From positions 1 through 64,000 of the forward strand of contig QCJC01000008.1 in NCBI GenBank assembly GCA_003216275.1: a stretch of 64,000 nt of DNA, read 5' to 3'. This DNA is from Prochlorococcus sp. AG-402-P18 (lineage in GTDB: Bacteria > Cyanobacteriota > Cyanobacteriia > PCC-6307 > Cyanobiaceae). The first letter of the stretch is position 1, and every line of letters begins with the position of its first letter. Both the position numbers and the translations under genes were made by a program. Positions 26,859-36,822 of the stretch are shown here, one piece after another. The notes beneath the pieces were generated by a model. It had not been told where the DNA came from. It ran no database searches and saw nothing but the letters and a program-made list of their open reading frames with translations.

Positions 26859-27909
26859 TAGATTCAATTATATCAAAGATCTTTTTTTCAGGACTTACAA
26901 AAGTATGATTATTCATATTGAACTTCATAACTCTGAGAGAATTGTAATCTAATATTTTAGAGAGTATCTCCTGTAATATATGATCTTCTGGATTATGTTG
27001 ATTAACAATTACAGCCCCTCCAAATGCTGCCATATAAGCAGCATTCAAGTCTTGGTGTTGATCAGCAGCTTGTGGAAAAGGTATTAAAACAGAAGGAGTC
27101 CTAGTGACCATTAACTCACTAATAGCCCCCGCGCCTGCTCTACTTATTGCAAGATCAGCATTTTGAAGCAAGGCAGGTATTTCATTACTGAAGTGTCTAA
27201 CGACTAAATTAGGATGAGTTTTAGCTATACCAAAATTGCTATAAAAACAATCATTTTTACCTGTAAGGTGAACAACTCTACAACCCTTTTTGAGCAACCA
27301 AGGCAAGACTTTCCGTACCATATCATTTAATTTCTTTGCTCCTTGACTACCTCCCATAACCACAATCAACACTCCGTCTCCTGAAGGCACCCAACTCGGA
27401 AGAGATTGCTCTACAAAGAATTCTGATCTTACAGGTGTTCCGGTAAAACTTGCTTTACACCCTGGTAAATACTCATATGTTGTTGGGATTCCTAAAGCTA
27501 CATGATCACAAAACTTACCTAATAACCTAGTCACTTTGCCAGGAATAGCATTAGATTCATGTAACAAGATTGGGATTCCAGTCAATTTTGCGCCCAGAAT
27601 ACTAGGTGCAGATATATACCCACCTGTAGTAAAAATAACGTCAATTTTTTTTTGACGTAATAGAATAGAGACCTGAACCGAAGCAAAAAGTAATTTAAAC
27701 AACTCAAACAATTTCCTATAAATGCTTCCTTGTAAGCCTCCAACTTTCAACATTATTAACTTGTATTTTTTGGGAACCAATTCAATCTCTAGCCTATTAG
27801 GCACCCCTAACCACTCAATTTCCCAAGAGTTTGAAAGTGAATCAGCCAAAGATAATGCAGGATAGATATGCCCACCAGTTCCGCTTGCAGCAATTAAAAG
27901 GCGAGGCAT
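26851..27909 (-). CDS. murG: UDP-GlcNAc:lipid I N-acetylglucosaminyltransferase MurG
   Basis: A 352-residue GT-B glycosyltransferase forming lipid II at the inner face of the membrane. Signatures are [16 protein letters not shown] at 10-25, GGYISAPSI near 95, [12 protein letters not shown] near 190 and the UDP-GlcNAc site [14 protein letters not shown] near 260, ending [14 protein letters not shown]. Length and order are standard. It is not inside a dcw cluster here; its neighbours are unrelated, as often in cyanobacteria. Confidence 0.96.
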   Translation of the reverse strand: MPRLLIAASGTGGHIYPALSLADSLSNSWEIEWLGVPNRLEIELVPKKYKLIMLKVGGLQGSIYRKLFELFKLLFASVQVSILLRQKKIDVIFTTGGYISAPSILGAKLTGIPILLHESNAIPGKVTRLLGKFCDHVALGIPTTYEYLPGCKASFTGTPVRSEFFVEQSLPSWVPSGDGVLIVVMGGSQGAKKLNDMVRKVLPWLLKKGCRVVHLTGKNDCFYSNFGIAKTHPNLVVRHFSNEIPALLQNADLAISRAGAGAISELMVTRTPSVLIPFPQAADQHQDLNAAYMAAFGGAVIVNQHNPEDHILQEILSKILDYNSLRVMKFNMNNHTFVSPEKKIFDIIESIT

Positions 27910-27964
27910 AAGTAAATTATCCTTATCCTTGGAGGGTAAGTTATATTAGGCAAAAAAGGTAGGC

Positions 27965-28684
27965 GTGAGAAACTCATTGATAGCCAAGTTATTAAGTTGT
28001 TTTTTGCTATATCCCCTAATAATTAATTCTGCTTTAAGTAAAAATATAGACAACAAGTCATTAGGCACTCAATTGGAGGCAATGCTAAATCAAGAAAAGC
28101 ATGATTCACTTAAAGACTTATTTTTACAACAATCTTTCAAGCAATTTAATAAACAGTATCTAGATTTTAAAAAAAACTATAAAAATAAAAAATGGTCAAT
28201 TAAGACAACAAACAATCATCTAAATAAAACATTTCTAGATATAAAAATTACCTCTACAAAAAAAATTGGTGCCCAAATATATAATCTTACCTCCAATCAA
28301 ACTGTTAGAATCGAAACTTATAGGGATAAAATCAAAAGTTATGAGGTAACCCATGAAGAATCAATTCTTCATAGTCAGGACTCACCACTAATAGTAAAAA
28401 TAATTGCTCCCGATAGAGTCCTTACTGGGGAACGATACGAAATAGATTTAATTATTGAAAGACCATTAGATAACTCATTAATTGCAAGTGGACTAATAAT
28501 ACTAGAAAATAACGATAAAACTAATATAACCAATCACACATATGATCTTATACCAAACCAATCAGGTGGTTTATTTAAGTATATTAAAGCACCTTTAGAA
28601 CCTGGATTCCAAACTATTTCAGCAATAATTACACATCCAGAAGGGATTTATTTAATTACCAAAAAAATAAAAGTAGGTTTATGA
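27965..28684 (+). CDS. Secreted or membrane-anchored hypothetical protein
   Basis: A 239-residue protein with a GTG start and an N-terminal signal-like segment (residues 5-24, hydrophobic, ending NSALSKN). The rest is Lys/Asn/Ile-rich and strand-rich, and the C-terminal half (about 135-239) looks like an Ig-like beta domain (RVLTGERYEIDLIIERP, then PGFQTISAIITHPEG). I recognise no named family. The gene is divergent from murG and ends inside a terminator hairpin. A periplasmic or surface role is likely, but the function is unknown. Confidence 0.7.
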   Translation: MRNSLIAKLLSCFLLYPLIINSALSKNIDNKSLGTQLEAMLNQEKHDSLKDLFLQQSFKQFNKQYLDFKKNYKNKKWSIKTTNNHLNKTFLDIKITSTKKIGAQIYNLTSNQTVRIETYRDKIKSYEVTHEESILHSQDSPLIVKIIAPDRVLTGERYEIDLIIERPLDNSLIASGLIILENNDKTNITNHTYDLIPNQSGGLFKYIKAPLEPGFQTISAIITHPEGIYLITKKIKVGL

Positions 28685-28699
28685 AAACCTACTTTTATT
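28666..28699. terminator. Bidirectional terminator between the secreted hypothetical gene and pgk
   Basis: A 15-bp near-perfect stem (arms 28666-28680 and 28685-28699, core AAGTAGGTTT with AAACCTACTT) has an ATGA loop that contains the stop codon of the plus-strand gene. Seven A's at 28661-28667 give a T-run on the minus strand for pgk; the plus-strand tail (TTTTATTA) is weaker. Confidence 0.75.
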
Positions 28700-28730
28700 A
28701 ATAAAAAAATTAATTGTTAATTATTAATAA

Positions 28731-29936
28731 TTAAGCATCATCTAGAGCAGAAACACCAGGAAGAACCTTACCTTCCAAAAGCTCAAGGCTAGCTCCACCA
28801 CCGGTAGAGATATGAGACATCTTTTTCGCTAAACCTGCCTTTTCAACTGCTGCAACTGAATCTCCTCCCCCAATAATTGTGCAGCACCCTTCTGCACTCA
28901 GTTCAGCTAAAGTATTTGCTATTGAGTTGGTTCCTGTTGCAAATTTCTCAAATTCAAAAACACCCATCGGTCCATTCCAAATAACCGTTTTGCATACTTT
29001 CAAGGCATTCTGAAATAGCTCAACTGATTCTGAACCAATATCCAATCCCATCCAACCATCGGTAATAGAATCTACTTTTGAAACTTTACTATTTGCATCA
29101 GGAGAAAATTTATCAGCCAATACAACATCGCTTGGCAAAAGAAACTCAACTCCTTTCATTTTAGCTTTCTCTTCCAAAGCCCTAGCTAATTCGAGCTTAT
29201 CTTCCTCCACAAGACTATTACCAACTGATAATCCTCTAGCTTTGTAAAAAGTGAAAATCATACCTCCTCCAACAATTATTTTATCGCATTTATCAATCAA
29301 AGATTCTAAAACACCTATTTTACTACTTACTTTTGAACCACCAACTATTGCAGCTAAGGGTTTTTTAGGCTGATCTATAGCTCCTTGAAGGTACTTCAAT
29401 TCTTTTTCCATCAAATATCCTGCCACACAAGGACTCAAGTACTTTGTAACTCCCTCTGTTGAAGCATGGGCACGATGCGCAGCTCCAAAAGCATCATTGA
29501 CATAGACTTCAGCCAAAGAAGCTAATGCCTTTGAAAATTCAGTATCGTTCTTTTCTTCACCAGCAATAAATCGAACATTTTCTAATAGAACAACATCGCC
29601 ATTGGACATTGAATCTACTTTTGATTTTGCTTCAGCTCCTATACAACTGTCTGTTTTTACAACTGTTTTACCAAGCAATTCGCTTAACCTTTGAGCAACG
29701 GCAGTCAAACGCATTGTTTCATTAACCGTTCCTTTGGGTCTCCCAAAATGTGCAGAAAGGATAACTCTGGCACTCTTCTCTAAGAGATCATTAATAGTCG
29801 GTAAAGCAGCACGAATTCTTGTGTCATCAGTTATTTGACCGTCATCTCCTAACGGGACATTAAAGTCAACTCTCACCAAAACACGTTTGCCGCATAAGTC
29901 TTCAGCGCCGAGACTTGACAGGGAACGCTTAGACAT
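28731..29936 (-). CDS. pgk: Phosphoglycerate kinase
   Basis: A 401-residue enzyme using ATP to phosphorylate 3-phosphoglycerate in the Calvin cycle and the reverse in glycolysis. Signatures are RVDFNVPL near residue 21, SAHFGRPKG near 62, WNGPMGVFE near 340 and [13 protein letters not shown] near 372. The frame is open to 30068, but the ATG at 29934-29936 (MSKRSLSSL) is the family start. A strong terminator with its T-run on this strand follows. Confidence 0.97.
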   Translation of the reverse strand: MSKRSLSSLGAEDLCGKRVLVRVDFNVPLGDDGQITDDTRIRAALPTINDLLEKSARVILSAHFGRPKGTVNETMRLTAVAQRLSELLGKTVVKTDSCIGAEAKSKVDSMSNGDVVLLENVRFIAGEEKNDTEFSKALASLAEVYVNDAFGAAHRAHASTEGVTKYLSPCVAGYLMEKELKYLQGAIDQPKKPLAAIVGGSKVSSKIGVLESLIDKCDKIIVGGGMIFTFYKARGLSVGNSLVEEDKLELARALEEKAKMKGVEFLLPSDVVLADKFSPDANSKVSKVDSITDGWMGLDIGSESVELFQNALKVCKTVIWNGPMGVFEFEKFATGTNSIANTLAELSAEGCCTIIGGGDSVAAVEKAGLAKKMSHISTGGGASLELLEGKVLPGVSALDDA

Positions 29937-30413
29937 AACGATGGGGTTCAGAAGGGAAACTGAGTGACCATAGCTCTTGAAAGGTACCAATTGGGAAATT
30001 ACTAAGACATAGAAAAAATCTACCCAACCCTTTGAAACCCTAAAAAGGCCTTTTTGTATATTATTCATCTACATTGAAAATAATTAAATTCCTCTCAAGC
30101 GACTGCAATAACTGGCAAAAAAAATTACAAATGACTTTATATATTGAAAATATTCCTCAACTTATAATCAAAGAAATATTTTTTTTATCGAAAATTATTA
30201 AATATTGTAATCACATTAATCTAGATTGGTCTAAAAGTTATAATTCTCATAAGAAAATTTTTAATAATTCAATTAATAATATCAATTTTTTTTATCACTT
30301 AAGATGATAAGTTTAACTTAGACTTGTCAAAACAGAACTTGCAAAATACATCCGTAATTAACTGTCTAAATTCTACAATTACTCTATTTCAAACTGATTC
30401 TTTTTAAAATTCC
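29937..30413. other. 477-base AT-rich intergenic region between pgk and rbgA
   Basis: Divergent promoters for pgk and rbgA should lie here. The part next to pgk contains AAAAAGGCCTTTTT near 30041-30054, a palindrome without loop. The middle is extremely AT-rich and holds one doubtful 77-codon frame, listed separately. I see no tRNA or known small RNA. Confidence 0.5.
30074..30307 (+). CDS. Doubtful small ORF (77 aa)
   Basis: The frame starts at a TTG and encodes a peptide dominated by Ile, Asn, Lys and Phe, as expected of any open frame in very AT-rich DNA. No Shine-Dalgarno, domain or membrane pattern is seen. It may be spurious; I list it because the gap would otherwise be unusually long. 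Confidence 0.22.
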   Translation: MKIIKFLSSDCNNWQKKLQMTLYIENIPQLIIKEIFFLSKIIKYCNHINLDWSKSYNSHKKIFNNSINNINFFYHLR

Positions 30414-31277
30414 GTGAACAAGCAACTAATACAGTGGTATCCAGGGCATATTGCTAAAGCAGAAAAACAATTAAAAGAGCATCTCAATAAAGTAGATCTT
30501 GTTTTCGAAGTGAGAGATGCACGCATCCCTCTAGCGACATCTCATCCATATCTCCAAAAATGGTTAAGAGGAAAAAAACAACTATTGGTTATTAACAGAA
30601 AGGACATGATCAATATCCATGCCCATCAAGCATGGGATAAAAAATTAAGGTCTGAAGGGAAAATCCCATGGTGGTGTGATGCAAAAGCTGGTACGGGGGT
30701 TTTTCAACTGAAACAAGCAGCTATTCGTGCCGGGCAAGAGTTAAATCAAAGGCGTCTTGAACGAGGGATGAAAAATCGCGCAATAAGAGTCCTAACTCTT
30801 GGTTTCCCAAATGTAGGTAAATCTGCTCTCATTAATAGGCTAGTTAAAAAAAAGGTTGTCTCAAGTTCAAGGAAAGCAGGAGTAACGAGAAGTTTGAGAT
30901 GGGTAAGATTAGGTCAAGATCTAGATCTCTTGGACGCACCTGGAGTTCTACCACCAAGATTGGAAGATCAAAATGCTGCCTTAAAGCTAGCTATCTGTGA
31001 TGATATTGGTCAAGCTGCATACGATACTGAACAAGTAGCCATTAAATTCATGAGTCTTCTTGATCAATTGGAAAACTTAAAAGAAGCTGGAATCAAATCA
31101 ATGTGCCTACAAAATAGATATGGAATATCTCCAAGTGAAAGTATTACAGACAAATCGGCATGGCTACTATCAGCAGCAGCACGCCACACTTCTGGAGATA
31201 CTATGAGAATGTCCCAAAGATTACTAGATGACTTTCGTAAAAATTTATTGGGCAATATCTCTCTTGAAATCCCCTAA
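30414..31277 (+). CDS. rbgA: Ribosome biogenesis GTPase (YlqF/RbgA)
   Basis: A 287-residue circularly permuted GTPase. It opens WYPGHIAKAEKQL, the family start. The G4 motif NRKD near residue 62 precedes the P-loop GFPNVGKSAL near 130 and the DAPG G3 motif near 175, so the motif order is permuted. It acts late in 50S assembly. The start is GTG. It overlaps rluD by one base (TAATG), indicating coupled translation. Confidence 0.93.
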   Translation: MNKQLIQWYPGHIAKAEKQLKEHLNKVDLVFEVRDARIPLATSHPYLQKWLRGKKQLLVINRKDMINIHAHQAWDKKLRSEGKIPWWCDAKAGTGVFQLKQAAIRAGQELNQRRLERGMKNRAIRVLTLGFPNVGKSALINRLVKKKVVSSSRKAGVTRSLRWVRLGQDLDLLDAPGVLPPRLEDQNAALKLAICDDIGQAAYDTEQVAIKFMSLLDQLENLKEAGIKSMCLQNRYGISPSESITDKSAWLLSAAARHTSGDTMRMSQRLLDDFRKNLLGNISLEIP

Positions 31278-32257
31278 TGCATAAAGAAATAAAACAAGAG
31301 TTTGGTCAAGGTCAAGGTGAATTATTTGAGTGTGAATACCAAAAACCCTTACCTATGCGGCTTGACAGATGGCTAGTCAGTCAACGAACAGAACAAAGTA
31401 GAGCCCATATTCAAAAATTCATAGAAGCAGGATTTGCAAAAATCAACGGCAAAACTGGAAAAGCAAAAACGCCAGTTAGGCCGGGTGACATAATTCAACT
31501 ATGGGTTCCTCCACCTGAGCCACTTCCTTACTTAAAACCTGAAGAAATTGACTTAGACATTTTATATGAAGATGATCATTTGATAGTCATTAATAAAGCA
31601 GCAGGAATAGCAGTTCATCCTGCACCAGGGAATAAATCAGGAACTTTAGTAAATGGATTAATCAGTCATTGTCCAGACTTACCTGGCATTGGAGGTAAAT
31701 TAAGACCCGGAATAGTTCATCGATTAGATAAAGATACTACTGGTTGCATCGTCGTAGCAAAAACTCAAGAAGCCTTAGTTAAACTACAAATTCAAATACA
31801 ACAAAGAGTAGCCTCAAGAAACTATATTGCTGTCGTACATGGAGCTATTAAAGACAATGAAGGAATGATTATCGGATGTATTGGTCGACATCCGAAAGAT
31901 AGAAAAAAGTACGCTGTAGTCGATGATGATTCTGGTAGATATGCTTGCACTCATTGGAAATTAATTAAGAATTTAGGAAACTTTTCTCTACTTAAATTCA
32001 AACTTGATACAGGTCGAACTCATCAAATTCGTGTTCATAGCGCACACATAGGTCATCCTATTATTGGAGACCAAACTTATAGTAGATGCAAAAAACTGCC
32101 TATTAATTTAAATGGTCAAGCATTACATGCAATTGAATTAGGTTTAATACATCCAATAACATTAGAGAAAATGAAGTTTACAGCTCCATTGCCTAAAGAT
32201 TTTGAACGACTTTTAAAAGTATTACTACCAAAGAATAATGTTATTTCGGTAGTCTAG
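31277..32257 (+). CDS. rluD: 23S rRNA pseudouridine synthase (RluD family)
   Basis: A 326-residue enzyme. An N-terminal S4 RNA-binding domain (about 28-85) precedes the catalytic domain with the active-site aspartate in HRLDKDTTG near residue 149 and KFKLDTGRTHQIRVH near 250. Family members modify U1911/1915/1917 in 23S rRNA, or positions for RluC. The S4 domain and sequence favour RluD, but paralogues are hard to separate. It converges on the ABC ATPase gene, overlapping by 17 bases. Confidence 0.88.
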   Translation: MHKEIKQEFGQGQGELFECEYQKPLPMRLDRWLVSQRTEQSRAHIQKFIEAGFAKINGKTGKAKTPVRPGDIIQLWVPPPEPLPYLKPEEIDLDILYEDDHLIVINKAAGIAVHPAPGNKSGTLVNGLISHCPDLPGIGGKLRPGIVHRLDKDTTGCIVVAKTQEALVKLQIQIQQRVASRNYIAVVHGAIKDNEGMIIGCIGRHPKDRKKYAVVDDDSGRYACTHWKLIKNLGNFSLLKFKLDTGRTHQIRVHSAHIGHPIIGDQTYSRCKKLPINLNGQALHAIELGLIHPITLEKMKFTAPLPKDFERLLKVLLPKNNVISVV

Positions 32258-33845
32258 GACTTGCATCAACCATCCTTCGTGTTAATTGCCTTTGAGGATT
32301 ATTTAACATATTTCTACCTGAATTCTCTTCAATAATTTTTCCCTTATCAAAGACTAATACTCTATGGCAAAAGCCTACTGCAACTGACAAATCATGAGTT
32401 ATGAATAACATAGATAATTGTAATTTATCTTGCAAGGAGCGTAGTAATTCTAAAATCTCCGCTTGAGTTTCTGCATCTAACATACTTACACTTTCATCAC
32501 ATATAAGTATTTCAGGATCAAGCGCCAGTGCTCTAGCAATGACTACTCTTTGCTGTTGGCCTCCTGAGAGTTGAGAAGGTAAACGTTTTTCAAATTTCTC
32601 TGTGGGGGTTAAACCAACAAGTGATAAAAGATGGCGAACTTTTTCTTTAGCGTGAGATCGATTTAACAAGTTATGGATAAGAATTGGATCTATAATTGCT
32701 TCCATCACTGACATCTTCGGATTAAGACAAGCACACGGATCTTGGAAAATAATCTGAATATATTTACGTAATTGTTGTATTGATTTTCTATTGATAGTTG
32801 CAATATTCCTTCCCATAAAAATGATACTTCCTCCTCTTGTAGGCAATAAACCTATCAACGCTCTGCATAGAGTACTTTTTCCACATCCAGAAGGACCTAC
32901 AATACCAAGAGTTTCACCTTGATAAAGAGAAAAGGTAACTTCATTTACCGCTTTCAACCAAAAAGAATTGAAAGGCCAAAAACCAATATTGTGCCAGCAT
33001 CGCAATCTGTTTACTTTTAATATTTCCCTTCTCATATGGATTCTTTCTCTTTCAGAACCCTCTAGAATTCTTGCTGAATTCACTAATCTTTGTGCAATAT
33101 CAGTTTTTGGATTACAAACTATCTCTTTAATATCTCCAGATTCTATTATTTGACCACAATCAAGTATTGCAATTTTATTACACCATTTATATGCCATAGG
33201 TAAATCATGAGTGATTAATAGTAAGGCAGTCCCCAACTCATCACAAAGTGAACTTAATTCACTCATTATTTGATTAGCAATTATTGTATCCAAGCTAGTT
33301 GTAGGCTCATCAGCAATTATCAATGGTGGGCTTAGAGCAATTGCCAAGGCAATTGCTACACGTTGTCGCATCCCACCACTAAATTCATGCGGAAAAGAAT
33401 TAAATCTTAAAGGATCAATTCCAACTTTTTCTAATAAGCTTTTAGCTCTTTTTACCAAATCATTACCTGATACAGAATTGTCATGAGCCCTATAAGTATC
33501 AATTAAATGATCACCAATAGTCATTAATGGATTTAAACGTGACATTGGATCCTGAAATATCAACCCAACCTCTTTCCCTCGAAGAGTTTGGAGAGAAGTC
33601 TTGTTTAAATCCAATATATTTTTTCCATTTAAAAATATCTCACCTTGGCAAATACTTCCGTTAGGAAGAAGCTGCATTACAGCTTTAGCAACTGTACTTT
33701 TGCCACATCCTGAACTGCCAACTAATGCAAGCCTATCTCCACACTTAATATTCAGATCTAATCTATTTAATACGCAAGTAGAACTATTTGGATAAATAGC
33801 ATTAAGGTTATTTATCTTTAAAACTTCTTTTGATGAATTATTCAT
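32241..33845 (-). CDS. Fused oligopeptide/nickel-type ABC transporter ATPase (DppDF-like)
   Basis: A 534-residue protein with two complete ABC domains. The first has GSSGCGKST near 43, FSGGMRQRVAIA and IIADEPTTSLD. The second has GPSGCGKST near 318, LSGGQQQRVVIARAL and LICDESVSMLD. Such fused DppD-DppF or OppD-OppF proteins power peptide, nickel or glutathione import with separate permease and binding proteins. None of those lie next to it, so the partner genes must be elsewhere. Substrate is unknown. Confidence 0.88.
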   Translation of the reverse strand: MNNSSKEVLKINNLNAIYPNSSTCVLNRLDLNIKCGDRLALVGSSGCGKSTVAKAVMQLLPNGSICQGEIFLNGKNILDLNKTSLQTLRGKEVGLIFQDPMSRLNPLMTIGDHLIDTYRAHDNSVSGNDLVKRAKSLLEKVGIDPLRFNSFPHEFSGGMRQRVAIALAIALSPPLIIADEPTTSLDTIIANQIMSELSSLCDELGTALLLITHDLPMAYKWCNKIAILDCGQIIESGDIKEIVCNPKTDIAQRLVNSARILEGSERERIHMRREILKVNRLRCWHNIGFWPFNSFWLKAVNEVTFSLYQGETLGIVGPSGCGKSTLCRALIGLLPTRGGSIIFMGRNIATINRKSIQQLRKYIQIIFQDPCACLNPKMSVMEAIIDPILIHNLLNRSHAKEKVRHLLSLVGLTPTEKFEKRLPSQLSGGQQQRVVIARALALDPEILICDESVSMLDAETQAEILELLRSLQDKLQLSMLFITHDLSVAVGFCHRVLVFDKGKIIEENSGRNMLNNPQRQLTRRMVDASPRLPK

Positions 33846-33900
33846 AAAAGGGTAGCAAGAAATGTTGGATTTGAATAAAATAAATTAAGCGCCGGCGCTG

Positions 33901-36237
33901 ATGCCTAAAGTCACCTCTGCACGCAATTCAAACCAGACCAATATTGTCTGTGATGAATTTTTTGATGGCCAACCGCGACTCAGAGCTCATCAGATCAAAG
34001 ATCTTGATGATTATGAAATTATTTTGCCAGAATGGTTGAAAAATTGCATTGAAAATATTCCACCAGGGATAGGAGAAAGTTGCCCAAGAGATTCCGAAGC
34101 ATTATTAGTTTCTGCATTTGATCTTGCATTTCAATTGCATAAAGGACAATACAGAAAAAGTGGGCAACCTTATATAACTCACCCAGTTGCAGTAGCGGAC
34201 TTACTAAGAGAGATAGGAGCAAGTGCAAGCGTAATTGCAGCAGGTTTCCTACATGACGTCGTCGAAGATACAGAAATAACGCCTGAACAACTCGAGGGGT
34301 ATTTTGGCAGTGAAGTTAGATATTTAGTTGAAGGTGTTACTAAATTAGGCGGAATCCATTTTAATAATCGAACAGAAGCTCAAGCAGAGAACCTACGTAA
34401 AATGTTTTTAGCCATGGCTAGCGATATTCGAGTTGTGCTAGTCAAGCTTGCAGACAGACTTCATAATATGCGTACTATTAGTTACTTAACTCAAGAAAAA
34501 CAAAACCGAATAGCGAAAGAAACAAGAGAAATCTATGCTCCACTTGCAAACCGCTTAGGAATAGGACGTTTTAAATGGGAATTGGAAGACTTAGCTTTTA
34601 AACTCTTAGAGCCAGACCCTTATCGAGAAATTCAACAACAAATAGCTAGTAAACGTAGTGAAAGAGAAGAGAGATTAAATATAACAGTTGAATTACTTAG
34701 AGATCGTTTAAATGCGGCAGGTCTTAATCAATGTGAAGTTAGTGGTAGACCAAAGCATTTATACGGAATTTGGAGCAAAATGCAAAGACAACAAAAAGAA
34801 TTTCATGAGATCTTTGATGTTGCTGCCCTGAGAATTCTTGCCTCAGATGTCGAGACATGTTATCGAGCTCTTGCTGTTGTCCATGACACATTTAGACCTA
34901 TACCTGGACGTTTTAAAGATTATATAGGGCTTCCTAAACCAAATGGCTATCAATCACTCCATACAGCTGTAATTGGCAGACACAGACCCATTGAAGTGCA
35001 AATTAGAACTCCAGAAATGCATCGAGTTTCAGAGTTTGGAATTGCAGCCCACTGGAAATATAAAGAAGGAGGATCTCCTGCAAGCCCAGATTCAGAAAAA
35101 TTTAATTGGTTACGTCAATTAGTTGAATGGCAACAAGAAGATGGAGTGAATGATCATAATGACTATCTTGCATCAATTAAAGAGGATTTGTTTGATGAAG
35201 AGGTATTTGTTTTCACTCCAAAAGGAGATGTTTTAGGCTTAAGGAATGGATCAACTGCGATAGATTTTGCTTATCGTATTCATTCTGAAATAGGCAACCA
35301 CTGCAATGGGGCTAGGATTAACGACCGACTATGTGTTCTATCAACACCTCTTGAGAATGGAGACTTCGTTGAAATTCTCACTCATAAGAACTCCCACCCT
35401 AGCTTGGATTGGTTGAATTATGTTGCCACACCAACAGCTAAAAACCGTATCAGACAATGGTATAAAAAAAGTCATCGTCAAGAAACAATATCAAGAGGGA
35501 AAGAGCTACTAGAACAAGAGTTTGGTCGTAAAGGAATTGATAATTTACTCAAAGGTGAAGCAATAACAAAAGTTGCTGAAAGATGCAATCTGAAGTCTAC
35601 TGAAGATTTACTAGCTGCACTTGGATTTGGAGCCTTAACCTTACATCAAGTAATTAATAGATTTAGAGAAGAGATCAAAATACAAAATCAGTTAACGGAG
35701 CCTGAATTAAGCGATATCGAGTTGGCAACCCAAATTGGAACACAATCCAATGTGGCTTCTACTAAGTCTAAAGCTTCTCAAACAAAATATTCTCCTATTA
35801 TCGGTTTAGAAGGCCTTGACTACCGACTAGGGGGTTGTTGTAGTCCCTTGCCAGGAGAACCAATACTTGGAACAGTTGCACTTGGAAATCACGGTATCAC
35901 TATACACCGAATGAATTGTGTCAATATACAATCAATACCTGAAAACAGAAGACTATCAGTTCATTGGAATAGTAATGCTCATATCAAAGAAGAAAAATTC
36001 CCTATCCAATTAAGAATTGAGGTAATTGACCGAGTCGGAGTACTTAAAGACATATTAATGAGGCTCTCAGATAGAGGCATTAACGTAATTGATGCAAGAG
36101 TCAAGACTGCCTATGGCAAACCGGCATGTATAGACCTCAGGGTTGAATTGGAAAGTGTTAATCAATTAGAAATTACTATCAATCAAATACGTTCAATGGT
36201 TGATGTCTTAGATATCGCTAGAACAGGAATAAATTAA
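33901..36237 (+). CDS. spoT: Bifunctional (p)ppGpp synthetase/hydrolase (RelA/SpoT)
   Basis: A 778-residue long RSH protein. The hydrolase HD motif lies at 118-119 in FLHDVVEDT. The synthetase domain follows with RFKDYIGLPKPNGYQSLHT near 340. A TGS domain (VFVFTPKGDV near 440), a cysteine-containing segment (YRLGGCCSPLPGEP near 643) and a C-terminal ACT domain complete it. It makes and degrades (p)ppGpp in the stringent response. An intact HD site indicates both activities. ATG start, divergent from the ABC ATPase. Confidence 0.95.
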   Translation: MPKVTSARNSNQTNIVCDEFFDGQPRLRAHQIKDLDDYEIILPEWLKNCIENIPPGIGESCPRDSEALLVSAFDLAFQLHKGQYRKSGQPYITHPVAVADLLREIGASASVIAAGFLHDVVEDTEITPEQLEGYFGSEVRYLVEGVTKLGGIHFNNRTEAQAENLRKMFLAMASDIRVVLVKLADRLHNMRTISYLTQEKQNRIAKETREIYAPLANRLGIGRFKWELEDLAFKLLEPDPYREIQQQIASKRSEREERLNITVELLRDRLNAAGLNQCEVSGRPKHLYGIWSKMQRQQKEFHEIFDVAALRILASDVETCYRALAVVHDTFRPIPGRFKDYIGLPKPNGYQSLHTAVIGRHRPIEVQIRTPEMHRVSEFGIAAHWKYKEGGSPASPDSEKFNWLRQLVEWQQEDGVNDHNDYLASIKEDLFDEEVFVFTPKGDVLGLRNGSTAIDFAYRIHSEIGNHCNGARINDRLCVLSTPLENGDFVEILTHKNSHPSLDWLNYVATPTAKNRIRQWYKKSHRQETISRGKELLEQEFGRKGIDNLLKGEAITKVAERCNLKSTEDLLAALGFGALTLHQVINRFREEIKIQNQLTEPELSDIELATQIGTQSNVASTKSKASQTKYSPIIGLEGLDYRLGGCCSPLPGEPILGTVALGNHGITIHRMNCVNIQSIPENRRLSVHWNSNAHIKEEKFPIQLRIEVIDRVGVLKDILMRLSDRGINVIDARVKTAYGKPACIDLRVELESVNQLEITINQIRSMVDVLDIARTGIN

Positions 36238-36272
36238 GATCTTCTAATAATTCGAACAGTAATTCAAATTAC

Positions 36273-36295
36273 AAAAGTAATCAGGTTACTTTTTA
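36273..36295. terminator. Hairpin terminator after the RelA/SpoT gene
   Basis: AAAAGTAA at 36273-36280 pairs with TTACTTTT at 36286-36293 around TCAGG, with T-rich sequence following. It overlaps the stop of the convergent DUF2062 gene, so it may serve both directions. Confidence 0.55.
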
Positions 36296-36750
36296 TCGAT
36301 TCTGTTAGAAAGTTTCTTCAGAGGTAGATACAAACAAAATCCACCGACAAGACCAGTCACGATACCAACATACATCGATCCTGTTATAATTCGAGAACTT
36401 AGATGCCAACCTTGAGACCACAACTGATTAGTAGGTATATGACTAAAATCAACTATACTCTTATCTGTATTAAGTACTAATGAGCCTACTCTATAATTAA
36501 AGTAATAAAGAGGTACATAAGTAAATGGATTACTAATCCAGGTTCCGACAGCAGCCAAGATAGTATTCCCTTTAAGCATTTTTGCTAGGAACACACCCAT
36601 AAGGGTTTGTATACCAAAGAATGGGAAGCAACCACTAAAGATTCCCACTCCAAATCCTAATGCTCGCTGAAAGGGAGACCCTTCCTGATTCCAGAGCCAA
36701 GAGATAAATTTACGAATTCTTTTTATTAAATTGAAGAAGATTTTTCTCAT
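36286..36750 (-). CDS. DUF2062 membrane protein
   Basis: A 154-residue protein. It has a basic N-terminus, then the family stretch GSPFQRALGFGVGIFSGCFPFFGIQT (about 24-49), a second hydrophobic segment near 50-72, and a C-terminal span near 125-145. WISNPFTYVPLYYFNYRVG near 91 is also typical of DUF2062. The family sits in the membrane and its function is not established. It is convergent with the RelA/SpoT gene and divergent from mnmE. Confidence 0.85.
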   Translation of the reverse strand: MRKIFFNLIKRIRKFISWLWNQEGSPFQRALGFGVGIFSGCFPFFGIQTLMGVFLAKMLKGNTILAAVGTWISNPFTYVPLYYFNYRVGSLVLNTDKSIVDFSHIPTNQLWSQGWHLSSRIITGSMYVGIVTGLVGGFCLYLPLKKLSNRIDKK

Positions 36751-36822
36751 ATTTTAACAAATCTTGTTTATATCAAGTAAAACTACATTTGATCTTAGTG
36801 AAGATTGCGTGATTATTGGTTG

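Noticed and set aside
28731-30068. N-terminal extension of pgk to 30068
   Set aside because: The additional 44 residues do not fit the family, and MSKRSLSSL at 29936 is the usual start.
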